A stretch of 64,000 nt of DNA from NCBI GenBank assembly GCA_050730655.1, contig JBOHNL010000014.1, positions 124,001 to 188,000 on the forward strand. The letters are read 5' to 3'. The stretch is from JAFEBO01 sp050730655 (GTDB lineage: Bacteria; Planctomycetota; Phycisphaerae; Phycisphaerales; UBA1924). Below the pieces are notes generated by a model. That model had not been told where the DNA came from, made no database searches, and saw only the letters and a program-made list of their open reading frames with translations. How positions within the stretch are numbered: position 1 is the stretch's first letter; each line of letters opens with the position of its first letter. This document shows positions 56,112 through 64,000 of the stretch, piece after piece. Both the position numbers and the translations under genes were made by a program.

Positions 56112-57686
56112 ATGAAGACGATTTACGCTCATGTCGTTGGTGGTCTTGTTCTTGCTTCGCTCGCAGGCAGCGCGTTCGGGCAGAATGATGCTCAGAACAC
56201 AACGCAGAGTCCGGTAGTGACGATCTACAGCACGCTGAATCCTGGGCAGGGTGTGCCGCGGGATGCGCTGGCGCAGGCCCGGTACAACGGGGGCTGGTCG
56301 GGCGTGTCGAACGCGGTGCAAGGCTTTGCGACGGTGCGTCAGTTTCTCAAGCTCGATCTCAAGAACGGATTGAACGATGTGCGCGTCACCGATGTCGCAG
56401 CGCTGATCGAGCCGACCACCGTGACGTTTCAATCGATGACCGCGCCGGCGATGACGCGGGTGCTCGAACAGAACTTCCAGTTCGATCTGATCGGGCGGGA
56501 GAAGTTGCTCGAAAAATATCTCGACAAGGAGATTAAGGTCGGCTCGCCCGCCGGCGATCACATGTCGTTCACCAGCGGCACACTCCTGAGCACCGCCGGC
56601 GGCATCGTGCTGCGCGACAAGGGCGGCCAGATTCAGATCGTCGGGAACGCAACGAACTTTGAATTGCCCACGCTTCCCGATGGTTTACTGACTCGTCCGA
56701 CACTGCTTTGGCAGGTCGAAACGCAGCAGCCCGGCACGCACACGGCGCGAATTAGCTACGAAACCGAGGGGATGACGTGGTGGGCAGATTACAACGTGCT
56801 CTTTGCCCCCGGCAAAGACAACAACAGCGGCACGCTTGATCTCGCGGCGTGGGTGAGCATCGTCAATCAGTCGGGCGCATCGTTCGACAATGCAACGCTC
56901 AAGCTGATCGCCGGCCGCGTGAACAAGATCCAGCCGCAGGACGTCCGGTACAGCTTCGCGCGCGGCGCCGCGAAGATGGCGATGGAAGATCGTGCCGATG
57001 GCTTTGAGCAAAAGGCGTTCTTCGAGTATCACCTCTACACGCTCGGACGCGCCACAACGCTTCCTGACAATTCCACGAAACAGATCGAGCTCTTTCCGAC
57101 GGTGCTCAAGATTCCGTGCGAGAAAACGCTGGTGTTTGATGGCCTCGCCCTCGATCCGGCTGACTACGGCGGCCCGATGACCGATCAGGGATTCGGTGTA
57201 CAAGGTCGAACCACCGTCGATGTCTATCTGCGATTCAAGAACAACAAGGAATCGGGCCTTGGTATTCCGCTGCCGGCCGGGCGCGTGCGGGTGAGCCAGA
57301 TCGATCCGGGCAAGAGCGGCCAACCCGCCGACGCGATTGCCGAGTTCATCGGCGAAGACGTGCTCAAGCACACGCCGCGCGATGAATCGGTCTTGCTCAA
57401 ACTCGGCGCCGCGTTCGACGTGGTGGGGGAGCGCAAGCAGGTTGACTTCAAGGTTGACAGCAACCGGCGCACGATGGAAGAGACCATCGAGATCAGCGTG
57501 CGCAATCGCAAAGAGGTCAAAACGAACGTAATCGTCCGTGAGCGACTCTATCGCTGGGCCAATTGGGAGATCAGCGGCGCAACCGAGAAGTACGAAAAGA
57601 CCGATTCGCGCACGATCCAATTCCCGCTCACGCTCGAGCCGGGGAAGGAAGCCAAGGTGCGCTACACGGTCAAGTACAGCTGGTGA
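56112..57686 (+). CDS. secreted DUF4139-domain protein
   Basis: A 524-residue exported protein. Signal peptide (LVLASLAGSAFGQ). The body starts VTIYSTLNPGQGVPRDAL and passes through ALIEPTTVTFQSM to a C-terminal DUF4139-like beta region with ISYETEGMTWWADYNVLF, LDLAAWVSIVNQSGASFDNATLKLIAG and IPLPAGRVRVSQ. DUF4139 proteins are exported and of unknown function. Start at 56112 with AGGAG eight bases upstream. The inverted repeat lies in its 5' region. Confidence 0.9.
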   Translation: MKTIYAHVVGGLVLASLAGSAFGQNDAQNTTQSPVVTIYSTLNPGQGVPRDALAQARYNGGWSGVSNAVQGFATVRQFLKLDLKNGLNDVRVTDVAALIEPTTVTFQSMTAPAMTRVLEQNFQFDLIGREKLLEKYLDKEIKVGSPAGDHMSFTSGTLLSTAGGIVLRDKGGQIQIVGNATNFELPTLPDGLLTRPTLLWQVETQQPGTHTARISYETEGMTWWADYNVLFAPGKDNNSGTLDLAAWVSIVNQSGASFDNATLKLIAGRVNKIQPQDVRYSFARGAAKMAMEDRADGFEQKAFFEYHLYTLGRATTLPDNSTKQIELFPTVLKIPCEKTLVFDGLALDPADYGGPMTDQGFGVQGRTTVDVYLRFKNNKESGLGIPLPAGRVRVSQIDPGKSGQPADAIAEFIGEDVLKHTPRDESVLLKLGAAFDVVGERKQVDFKVDSNRRTMEETIEISVRNRKEVKTNVIVRERLYRWANWEISGATEKYEKTDSRTIQFPLTLEPGKEAKVRYTVKYSW

Positions 57687-57692
57687 TCGTGA

Positions 57693-58229
57693 TCACGGAG
57701 CCGGAGGCGTGACGGCGGGCGGAGCCGGCGCATCGCCTTCGGGTCCGGGCGACATCGGCTGCGGAGCCGGGGCCTTCACCGGAGTGCCGGGCGTCACGCG
57801 AACGGTTTGAGTCGGTCCGGCGTGTTCGACGCGCGGATCGCTGCCCGTGGCATATTCGGGCACCTTGCGGATTGTGACGTCCATGCGGCGCGAGAACTTG
57901 TCGGGGCAGGCCATCACGCTGTTGAGTTCGCCGGCGCGAGTCGGCCTGTCGAAGAACTGCCAGCGCATCGCGTCGGGGTTGGCCGGGTTCTCTGGGTACT
58001 GGGCTTCGTGGAAGCGGAACGTGAGCTGCTTGCTCACCGGGACGTCAGCCGTCCAGATCGGTTCATTCGTCCGGACGTCCACGATCGTGACAGTTACCGG
58101 GTAGTACTCGTTCGAAATGAATGTGAACGTGTCGTTCGAGCGCATCGAGCCGCCCGGCCGGTAGATGTTGCAGCCCGAGAGGGTGGCGAGAGCGAGCGTT
58201 GTCGCGAAGGCGGCGCGGCCAAAATGCAT
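57693..58229 (-). CDS. lipoprotein, unknown
   Basis: A 178-residue lipoprotein: signal ALATLSGC (Cys20), then a strand-rich domain (FISNEYYPVTVTIVDVRTNEPIWTADVPV, FRFHEAQYPENP, LNSVMACPDKFSRRMDVTIRKV) and a Pro/Ala/Gly-rich tail. It resembles planctomycetal small lipoproteins that hold a beta-sandwich and a flexible C-terminus. Start at 58229 follows GGAG. Convergent with the DUF4139 gene, seven bases apart. Confidence 0.85.
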   Translation of the reverse strand: MHFGRAAFATTLALATLSGCNIYRPGGSMRSNDTFTFISNEYYPVTVTIVDVRTNEPIWTADVPVSKQLTFRFHEAQYPENPANPDAMRWQFFDRPTRAGELNSVMACPDKFSRRMDVTIRKVPEYATGSDPRVEHAGPTQTVRVTPGTPVKAPAPQPMSPGPEGDAPAPPAVTPPAP

Positions 58230-58370
58230 TGAAATTCTCCGGCTCGGGCGGGGGGTGTAGGTTCTGCCGCCGAGCGTCCCAGAATGTATCGGCTCGCTGA
58301 CAGTTCGTCGTGACTTGTCGCAAAGATCGTTCGGAAAACGGTAGGAAGGAGGCTGATAAACTCTCTCCCG

Positions 58371-58883
58371 ATGCAAAGTCTCGCGGAATCGCTCCGGATT
58401 GGTCATGGATACGACCTGCACCGCCTCGAAGCCCTCGCCCCGGCGGGAGCGGGCAGGCCGTTGGTCGTTGGTGGGGTCAAACTGGCCTCTGAACGCGGGC
58501 CGGTCGCCCACAGCGACGGCGACGCCCTCCTGCACGCCATTACCGACGCACTTCTCGCGGCAGCCGGGCTGCCCGACATTGGCCAGTTCTTTCCGGATAC
58601 CGATCCGCGGCACGAATCCCAGGACTCACAAGTCTTTTTGCGCGAGGCGGCGGACAGGGTTCGCGCGCTGGGCTGGACGATCGCCAATGTCGACGCGACG
58701 GTGATTCTGGAAAAGCCCAAGGTGAGCCCGCACAAGGGCGAGATGTGCTCGCGGATTGCCGCGGCACTCGACGTGGATGTTTCGCGCATTGGCATCAAGG
58801 GAAAGACGCACGAGAAGGTGGATGCCGTCGGAGAATCGCGCGCGATCGAGGTGCACGCAGTGGCTCTGCTGGTTCGGCAGTAA
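58371..58883 (+). CDS. ispF: 2-C-methyl-D-erythritol 2,4-cyclodiphosphate synthase
   Basis: A 170-residue enzyme of the non-mevalonate isoprenoid pathway. Divalent-metal ligands are Asp15 and His17 (GHGYDLHRL) and the distal His47 (VAHSDGD). The sequence shows the usual HAITDALLAAAGLPDIGQFFPDTDP and the late GIKGKTHEKVDAVGE. It converts CDP-ME2P to MEcPP. Start at 58371. Its stop is four bases from the convergent SDR stop. Confidence 0.97.
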   Translation: MQSLAESLRIGHGYDLHRLEALAPAGAGRPLVVGGVKLASERGPVAHSDGDALLHAITDALLAAAGLPDIGQFFPDTDPRHESQDSQVFLREAADRVRALGWTIANVDATVILEKPKVSPHKGEMCSRIAAALDVDVSRIGIKGKTHEKVDAVGESRAIEVHAVALLVRQ

Positions 58884-58886
58884 GAG

Positions 58887-59729
58887 TCAGGTCTTTGGAG
58901 CGTCACGGGCGGTGAGACGGAGCTGCTTGCTCCGGAGCAAGCGGTCGGTGAGTCCTGGCATAAGAGTTGCCAGCGCGAGTCCGGCACGCATCGGGAAACT
59001 CGTCCAGACCTCACCTTTGGGTTTTTTAAGGCAACGGACGATCGCCTTTGCGACGGTCTCGGCGGGCTGCTTGAACGACTCGGGCGTCTGAATGCTGACG
59101 CGGGCGCCCCCGGAAAGCTCTTTGGCGGTGTCGAAAAACTCGGTGCGCGTGCCGATCGGGTGGACGGTTGAGACGTACACCCCCGAGTTCGCCAGTTCGA
59201 TGCGCATCGCCCGGCCGAAGTGGTCTTGGAGCGCTTTCGTGGCTGAATATGCGGCAAAATTCGGAAGCCCGATCTTGCTGACGCAGCTTGAACACAGCAG
59301 TACATGCCCTTTGTGCGGGCCGGGGTTGTTCGCGAGCATGTATCTCGCGGCAAGCTGACAAAGCTCGAGGCTTGACCAAAAGTTGGTGTTGAAGATGCGA
59401 TCGAGCTCGGCGCGGGTGTAGTCGAGCACGCGCCGCTCGGCGCCGTAGCCGGCGTTCGAGAAGACGCTGTAGAGCGAGCCGAACTTCTCAAGAGCGGCGT
59501 CGATCAGACGCTGGTTGTCGCCCGGTGCTGTGACATCCATCACAACGCTGGCCGCGTGTCCGCCCGCCTGGGTAATCTGTTCAACCAATTCGCGCAGGCG
59601 ATCTTCGCGGCGGGCGCCGACGACGACGTTCATTCCCTGGCGCGCGCAAAGCAGAGCGGTCGCGCGTCCGATCCCCGAACTTGCGCCGGTGATCGCAATC
59701 GTGCGGCCCTGAAGCCCGATCGTTGTCAT
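58887..59729 (-). CDS. short-chain dehydrogenase/reductase
   Basis: A 280-residue classical SDR: TGASSGIGRA cofactor site (about 15-24), NAGYG, catalytic Ser in CSSCVSKIG, YSATKA (Tyr-x3-Lys), and GTRTEFFDTAKEL. It reduces or oxidises a hydroxyl group; substrate unknown. Start at 59729. It is followed after four bases by the entericidin-like gene. Confidence 0.94.
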   Translation of the reverse strand: MTTIGLQGRTIAITGASSGIGRATALLCARQGMNVVVGARREDRLRELVEQITQAGGHAASVVMDVTAPGDNQRLIDAALEKFGSLYSVFSNAGYGAERRVLDYTRAELDRIFNTNFWSSLELCQLAARYMLANNPGPHKGHVLLCSSCVSKIGLPNFAAYSATKALQDHFGRAMRIELANSGVYVSTVHPIGTRTEFFDTAKELSGGARVSIQTPESFKQPAETVAKAIVRCLKKPKGEVWTSFPMRAGLALATLMPGLTDRLLRSKQLRLTARDAPKT

Positions 59730-59732
59730 GCA

Positions 59733-59933
59733 TTACTTCTGGACGTCGCCCTGCTTGGTCTGACCGGGCGCCGAGTCCGGCGTGCCGCCGAAAGCCTTCT
59801 TGGTGTTGTCGCTGGTCTGCTCAACATCTTCGCCGAAGCCCGAAACCGTGTTGCAGGCGACAAGCGTGCACAGAATTGCAGCCGAAGCGCCGAGCGTGAG
59901 CAAACGGGCGAAACGTGATCCCCGGGATTCCAT
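59733..59933 (-). CDS. entericidin-like small lipoprotein
   Basis: A 66-residue lipoprotein of the entericidin (EcnA/EcnB) type: basic start (RGSRFARLL), signal CTLVAC (Cys27), then the conserved-type NTVSGFGEDVEQTSDNTKKAFGG and a Gln/Lys-rich tail. Entericidins are small envelope lipoproteins first described as an antidote/toxin pair; the role outside enterobacteria is open. Start at 59933 follows GGAG; longer upstream reading lacks a signal peptide. Between an SDR and murJ, same strand. Confidence 0.87.
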   Translation of the reverse strand: MESRGSRFARLLTLGASAAILCTLVACNTVSGFGEDVEQTSDNTKKAFGGTPDSAPGQTKQGDVQK

Positions 59934-60007
59934 CTTCAATCTCCAAGTGGCCGCCCATCTTCTGCGGGCGTGCCCAAGCGTACTCGGAGTGCGTGAGCGA
60001 AGCGCGA

Positions 60008-61726
60008 TCACTCCGCCATCATCGATTCCATTTTGACGCCGGCTGGAGCTCGCCGCACCAGCCATCGCAGTTCTTCAAGGCGGCAGACAAACGTGAGTAC
60101 GCCGTAACCCAAGCCGCCAACGATGGTTGCGATGCTCAGGCGGAGGAATGACGTTCGCCAGTTTGTGGGCGTCGGCCAGAATTCGACGGTTGCCCAGACG
60201 GCGGCTCCCATCAAAAATGAAACGACAAGAATCTTTGCCGATGCGATCAACGTCGCGCGATCGAACACGTTCGCCTGCAACTTTGTCCGAGCAACCCACG
60301 CGACGATCAGCGCCTGCGCCATGGCGCATAACCCGGTCGAGAGCGCCAGTCCCGCTTCGCGCAGGTACCAGATCAGAATCAGATTCAGCGTGAGATTCGC
60401 TCCGACCATTGTGACGGCGACCCGCATGGGCGTGACGGTGTCGCCTCGCGCGTAGAACGCGCGGGTGAGAACGTGATTGAGTGAGTACGCCCAGACAGCT
60501 GGAGCGAAGCATGCGACGACGAGGGCCGAGCGATCGATCCCCTCGGGCGTGAACCGCCAGAACATGGTGCGCACGAGGTCTTCGCGAACGACGACCAGGC
60601 CGATGCTCGCGGGAATCCCGATAAAGAGCGACAGCCGCACGCCTCGCCGAAGCACATCAACAAACGCGACCGAATGTCCGGCGGTCTTTGAGAGCAACGG
60701 AAAGACTGCTGTTGCGACCGCAATGCCGAATACGCCCAGCGGAAACTGATAGAGCCGCGAGGCATAGGACAAGATGGAGTTTGACGATTTATCGAGTGTG
60801 ACTTCATGACCGAACACGGTCGTGCCAACCCAGAACGGCCACATCGCGATCAGCGTGTCCATCATTGTGTTCAGTTGCAGTGTTCCAAGTCCCAGCAACA
60901 CAGGGAGAAAGCGTCCGAGCACACGCTTTGCAGAATCGCGTGCCGCCGACGTCAGCCTCGTCCACCGAACCAGACCACGCAGCGCGACGACCGACCAGAC
61001 GATCTGCAGGATGCTCGCGGCCACCGCCGACGCGCCGACCAAGTACGCCGAAGTCTCTTTCGGAATCCCCTTCCAGATGAGCGGCACAAATGCCGCGGCA
61101 ATCATCATGACATTCAGAATGACCGGCGCCGCTGCGGGAGGCCCGAATTTCCCGTGGCTTTGCAGAACGCCCCCGAGAATCGCCGTCGTGCAGACCATCG
61201 GCATCATCGGAAGCATCAGCATCACCAACCGAATTGAAAGCACTAGATCCGGGCTGTTGTTTCCCCAGAAGAGCACGCCCATCAGCGCGAGTTCGACCAC
61301 GACCACGATCAGCGCCGTCGTCAGAGTCAGCGCGCGAAGCGTGAGCGACGCCAACTGATCCGCGGCGTCGGGTGAATTCTTGCGGAGCGTCGTGTATTCG
61401 GGCAAGAACGCCGCCGAAAGCGCACCCTCGCCGAACAACCTTCTGAAAATGTTCGGGATCTGAAATCCGGCGTTGAACGCCGAGCCGACGGCAGTATCGC
61501 CGAATAGGCCCGCCGTAAGCACGTCGCGAACGAGCCCGGTCAGGCGCGAGACAAGCGTCAAGCTCGCCACGATCCGGATCGCCGCGGCCAGCACACCTCC
61601 CAGCGCGTGCATGTCGTGCGCTTGGTCGGGCGCCGAATCCTTCATGCCGGCGGGGGCATCCGTCACGGAAGTAGAGGGTGTGCCGCTCAAATTGGCCGTA
61701 GGTCCTGTCATTACCGCCTGCTTCAT
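60008..61726 (-). CDS. murJ: lipid II flippase MurJ
   Basis: A 572-residue MVF-type membrane protein with about 14 helices. Recognisable by GLVRDVLTAGLFGDTAVGSAFNAGFQIPNIFRRLFGEGALSAAFLPEY and late helices ALSTGLCAMAQALI. It moves lipid II across the membrane for cell-wall synthesis; planctomycetes make peptidoglycan, so the gene is expected. An extra about 50-residue hydrophilic N-terminus precedes the first helix. The ATG at 61726 overlaps the stop of the vanZ-like gene (ATGA). Confidence 0.95.
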   Translation of the reverse strand: MKQAVMTGPTANLSGTPSTSVTDAPAGMKDSAPDQAHDMHALGGVLAAAIRIVASLTLVSRLTGLVRDVLTAGLFGDTAVGSAFNAGFQIPNIFRRLFGEGALSAAFLPEYTTLRKNSPDAADQLASLTLRALTLTTALIVVVVELALMGVLFWGNNSPDLVLSIRLVMLMLPMMPMVCTTAILGGVLQSHGKFGPPAAAPVILNVMMIAAAFVPLIWKGIPKETSAYLVGASAVAASILQIVWSVVALRGLVRWTRLTSAARDSAKRVLGRFLPVLLGLGTLQLNTMMDTLIAMWPFWVGTTVFGHEVTLDKSSNSILSYASRLYQFPLGVFGIAVATAVFPLLSKTAGHSVAFVDVLRRGVRLSLFIGIPASIGLVVVREDLVRTMFWRFTPEGIDRSALVVACFAPAVWAYSLNHVLTRAFYARGDTVTPMRVAVTMVGANLTLNLILIWYLREAGLALSTGLCAMAQALIVAWVARTKLQANVFDRATLIASAKILVVSFLMGAAVWATVEFWPTPTNWRTSFLRLSIATIVGGLGYGVLTFVCRLEELRWLVRRAPAGVKMESMMAE

Positions 61727-62088
61727 CGGCTCAGACGGCCAACAAGCCACATCCCGCCGATTGCGATCGAAATCCCGAGCGTGTTGAACGACAAGTCATC
61801 CCAGGCACACGTCCGCCCGAGCGCGGGAATTGCCTGCAGCCCCTCATCGATGCACGCGTATCCGACGGAAAGTATCCACGTCAGCGTCAGGTTTCGCGCC
61901 GAACACATCGGCCCGAAAAACCTGCAAGTCGCCGCAAGGGCCGCCCAAGTTCCGAATGCAAAGAGATGCACCCAGAGATCAGTTCTTTCCACCGGCCCGT
62001 GCAGTTGCAGATTCGGCCAATGCGTCCCCGCGAAGAGCGCGAGCGCGTACACCGCAAAGATCGGCCGCGGCATTCGAAACGCGCTCAT
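61723..62088 (-). CDS. VanZ-family membrane protein
   Basis: A 121-residue protein with four short membrane helices: FAVYALALFAGTHWPNL, VHLFAFGTWAALAATCRFF, ILSVGYACIDEGLQAIPALGRTCAWDDLSFNTLGISIAIGGMWLVG. The DEGLQ.(I/L)P..GR...WDD pattern is VanZ-like. VanZ confers teicoplanin resistance in some bacteria, but most members have unknown roles. It overlaps the stop of parA (ATGA) and the start of murJ (ATGA). Confidence 0.88.
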   Translation of the reverse strand: MSAFRMPRPIFAVYALALFAGTHWPNLQLHGPVERTDLWVHLFAFGTWAALAATCRFFGPMCSARNLTLTWILSVGYACIDEGLQAIPALGRTCAWDDLSFNTLGISIAIGGMWLVGRLSR

Positions 62089-63011
62089 GCGGTTGCGCCC
62101 GCATTTCCGATCGCTGCCTCATCCTGCGCCGCACGAACAACGACGACGGGCACCTCAGTTCGCGCCGGCACCCCGCCCGCGGGCCTTCGATCAGCCAGAA
62201 ATGCCTCCGCCAGCCCCCGATAGTCATCGGCGCCGCTCGCCTGCGGCGCATAATCGAAAATCGTCTTCCCGAAGCTGGGGCTCTCCGCCAACTTGATGTT
62301 TCTGCGGATCGCCGGCCTGAACACGATGGCATCCTTCCAGGGCGAGTCGCTCCCGCGGCCACACTCGAAAAATGCGTCCAGATCCGCTACAACCTCGCGC
62401 GTGTGCGTGCTCGCGGCATCGTGCATGCACAGTACAACTCCCGCAACCTTCAGCCTCGGGTTGATCGCCTGCTGACCGCTCGCGAGTAGCTTCACCGTTT
62501 CCAGCAACTTGCCCACGCCCTGTAGCGCGAGGAAATGCGCCTGCATCGGGATCAGCACCTCATCCGCCGCGGCAAGCGCATTCAGCGTGAGCAACCCCAG
62601 CGAAGGCGGACAATCGATCAGCACAAAGTCCACGCGCCCCGCGAACGCCTCGATCACGCGCCGCAGTCTCGCAAGCCGATCCTCGGCCGATGCGAGCTCG
62701 GTTTCAGTCGCCGCAAGGTCGGTATGGCTTGCGAGCGCCAGCAGATTCGGTGCAACTTCTCGTGCTGCCGTCACCGCATCCGCCGGATCATGAATGAGGT
62801 CGTAGATCGAGCGTCCCTCCGCCCCGTCAATCCCGAGCCCGAGCGTCGCGTGCGCCTGCGGATCGAGATCGATCACCAGCGTCCGCAATCCCGCCTGAGC
62901 GATCGCTGCCGCCAGATTCACAGTGGTCGTGGTCTTGCCCACGCCGCCCTTCTGGTTCATCAGCGCAACAACGCGAGGCTTCAACGCAGAGGATGGGACC
63001 GAATCGTTCAT
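62085..63011 (-). CDS. parA: ParA/Soj-type ATPase
   Basis: A 308-residue ParA-family ATPase: deviant Walker A KGGVGKTT (21-28), VIDLDPQAHATLGLG, FVLIDCPPSLGLLTLNAL (Walker B region), and the C-terminal region VVLCMHDAASTHTREVVADL to TIFDYAPQASGADDYRGLAEAF. The partner ParB is not in the window. Usually it segregates chromosomes or plasmids, here in a chromosomal context. Start at 63011 fits the family; the ribosome site is weak. It overlaps the vanZ-like gene by four bases. Confidence 0.94.
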   Translation of the reverse strand: MNDSVPSSALKPRVVALMNQKGGVGKTTTTVNLAAAIAQAGLRTLVIDLDPQAHATLGLGIDGAEGRSIYDLIHDPADAVTAAREVAPNLLALASHTDLAATETELASAEDRLARLRRVIEAFAGRVDFVLIDCPPSLGLLTLNALAAADEVLIPMQAHFLALQGVGKLLETVKLLASGQQAINPRLKVAGVVLCMHDAASTHTREVVADLDAFFECGRGSDSPWKDAIVFRPAIRRNIKLAESPSFGKTIFDYAPQASGADDYRGLAEAFLADRRPAGGVPARTEVPVVVVRAAQDEAAIGNAGATA

Positions 63012-63069
63012 GCCCGAGTATACGAATCGGCAGATTCCGCGCGTCGGGAACACATCATTTCGTTGTCGT

Positions 63070-64000
63070 TTATCGCGCGGACGCCGCTTCGCTCGCGACC
63101 CGTATCGGCTCGCTGCTGGCCGCGGTCGGAGCTGCCGCAACCGGCATTGTGGACCGGCGGGCGTCGGAGTCGATCGCCTGCTGCTCGATGAACTTCCGGC
63201 GGGCGATCTTGATCGCTGTCACGCCGATGAACGAGGCGAGCATCAGGGCCATGATGTACACCACGCGTGCGCGGCCCATGCTCACCAGCACGCCCAGCGC
63301 CGCAAAGCTCGCCGCCATCCCGTAGAGAACCAGCACGGCGCCCTTCACGCCCAGCGCGCGCTTGAGCATGTGATGCAGGTGATCGCTGTCCGCGCTCGAA
63401 ATGCTCTGGCCCGCCATTTTCCTGCGGACGATCGCAAGGCACGTATCAATCAGCGGCACGGCGAACACAATCAGCCCCGCCATCACCAGATGCGTCTTAT
63501 CCGTCGCGCCCAAAGTCAGGATGATCACGATCGTCGTGTATCCGAGCAACAGCGATCCCGCATCGCCCAAAAATATCGTCGCCGGATTGAAGTTGTGAGG
63601 CAGGAATCCAAGGCACGCTCCGAGCAGCGCCATGCAGAGCACAAGTCGCTGCGTATCGCGCACGCCGTCGTCAAATGCCGCCAATCCCAGCGAAATGATC
63701 AGCAGGCCGGCAGCGCTGATCGCCGTAGTTCCGGTCAATAGCCCGTCGAGGCCGTCGATCAGGTTGGTCGCATTACACGCCCCCAGAACGAAGAAGCCGA
63801 TGATCGCGGTGCCCACCCAATAGACGAGGTCAAAGTGCAACCCGCCGGTTTCCGATCCCGGAAGCTGGAACGGCAGGGGAATCGTGAACACCAGGTTTGG
63901 ATTGTGCAGAAGCGTCCCGAGCGGCGAAAGCACCTGCGCCGCGACGCGTGCGCCGATGTCGTCGATCGCAAGCAACGCCGCGGCAAACAACAACCCGCCG
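63070..64000 (-). CDS. WecA/MraY-family glycosyl-phosphate transferase (5' end outside window)
   Basis: The C-terminal about 310 residues are visible; the start lies beyond 64000. Membrane-spanning protein with the family motifs: ATNLIDGLDGLL (Asp-rich catalytic loop), FNPATIFLGDAGSLLLGY, and DSDHLHHML (His-rich region) before the final helices and an Ala/Ser-rich tail. Such enzymes transfer a sugar phosphate to undecaprenyl phosphate in cell-wall or O-antigen synthesis. WecA-type rather than MraY from the DSDHLHH text, but the exact sugar is unknown. Stops 58 bases before parA on the same strand. Confidence 0.93.
   Translation of the reverse strand, partial: GGLLFAAALLAIDDIGARVAAQVLSPLGTLLHNPNLVFTIPLPFQLPGSETGGLHFDLVYWVGTAIIGFFVLGACNATNLIDGLDGLLTGTTAISAAGLLIISLGLAAFDDGVRDTQRLVLCMALLGACLGFLPHNFNPATIFLGDAGSLLLGYTTIVIILTLGATDKTHLVMAGLIVFAVPLIDTCLAIVRRKMAGQSISSADSDHLHHMLKRALGVKGAVLVLYGMAASFAALGVLVSMGRARVVYIMALMLASFIGVTAIKIARRKFIEQQAIDSDARRSTMPVAAAPTAASSEPIRVASEAASAR

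Noticed and set aside
1..64000. tRNA or rRNA genes.
   Set aside because: No cloverleaf with a GGTTCGA-type T-loop and matching acceptor stem, and no rRNA-like conserved blocks, were found by eye on either strand; a covariance-model scan would be decisive.

Overview
The window is about 60% GC, gene-dense and almost entirely chromosomal in character. It most likely comes from a member of the Planctomycetota, class Phycisphaerae. Three things point there: secreted proteins ending in PEP-CTERM-like tails (proline, hydrophobic stretch, Arg-rich end); five secreted proteins ending in paired calcium-binding, dockerin-like repeats of the D-x-N-x-D-G-x-V-D-D-x-D-F type that finish in Leu-(Ile/Leu)-Cys-Pro; and sulfatase, GH2, DUF1254, SRPBCC/DUF1801 and AI-2E-type genes typical of that group. 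This placement is inference from protein style, not from a marker gene. No rRNA, tRNA, CRISPR array, prophage or complete insertion sequence was seen.

Layout. 1-4156 (minus): start of an arylsulfatase, a decayed DUF1254 gene, an intact DUF1254/DUF1214 gene and a lipoprotein whose paralog lies at 23.2-24.7 kb. 4789-9127 (plus): a nuclease-like protein whose paralog lies at 52.3 kb, an alpha/beta hydrolase, a gene-free hairpin-rich island (6.6-7.4 kb), a DUF892 ferritin-like protein and a zinc alcohol dehydrogenase. 9244-12467: a SUKH-like gene pair, a Kelch/dockerin secreted protein and an HTH-Fic toxin-antitoxin-like pair. 12541-16983 (minus): an SDR, a lipoprotein truncated haemoglobin, an AsmA-like membrane protein and an FAD oxidoreductase-Rieske fusion. 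17198-20881 (plus): DUF2975 with its Cro-type HTH, an AI-2E permease, and an ArsR-SRPBCC-DUF1801 operon. 20915-28573: a GH2 glycosidase, the second lipoprotein paralog, a prolyl oligopeptidase and small genes.

28770-36055 holds a MacB/Lol-type ABC exporter, gcvH, and a TIM-barrel-cmk-plsC operon. 36060-42696 holds cydAB, two zinc-ribbon membrane proteins, elbB, an APC permease fused to a Usp domain, and a YjbR-like gene. 42721-51363 is a surface/secretion cluster: two PEP-CTERM-type proteins, four dockerin-tailed proteins and an FGE-fold protein, several of them separated by perfect palindromic terminators. 52258-57686 holds the second nuclease-like paralog, a UvrD/PcrA helicase and a DUF4139 protein. 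57693-64000 holds a lipoprotein, ispF, an SDR, an entericidin-like peptide, and a tightly overlapping parA-vanZ-murJ operon next to a WecA/MraY-family transferase cut by the window end.

The features most worth a second look are these. Two nuclease-like paralogs 47 kb apart are each followed, at almost the same distance, by the same 26-bp sequence. Heptamer-based microsatellites are scattered between genes. Three-hairpin intergenic repeats lie at 6.7-7.3 kb. A 40-bp near-perfect inverted repeat lies upstream of the DUF4139 gene. Compact operator/promoter arrangements precede the ArsR gene (probably leaderless) and the DUF2975 pair.
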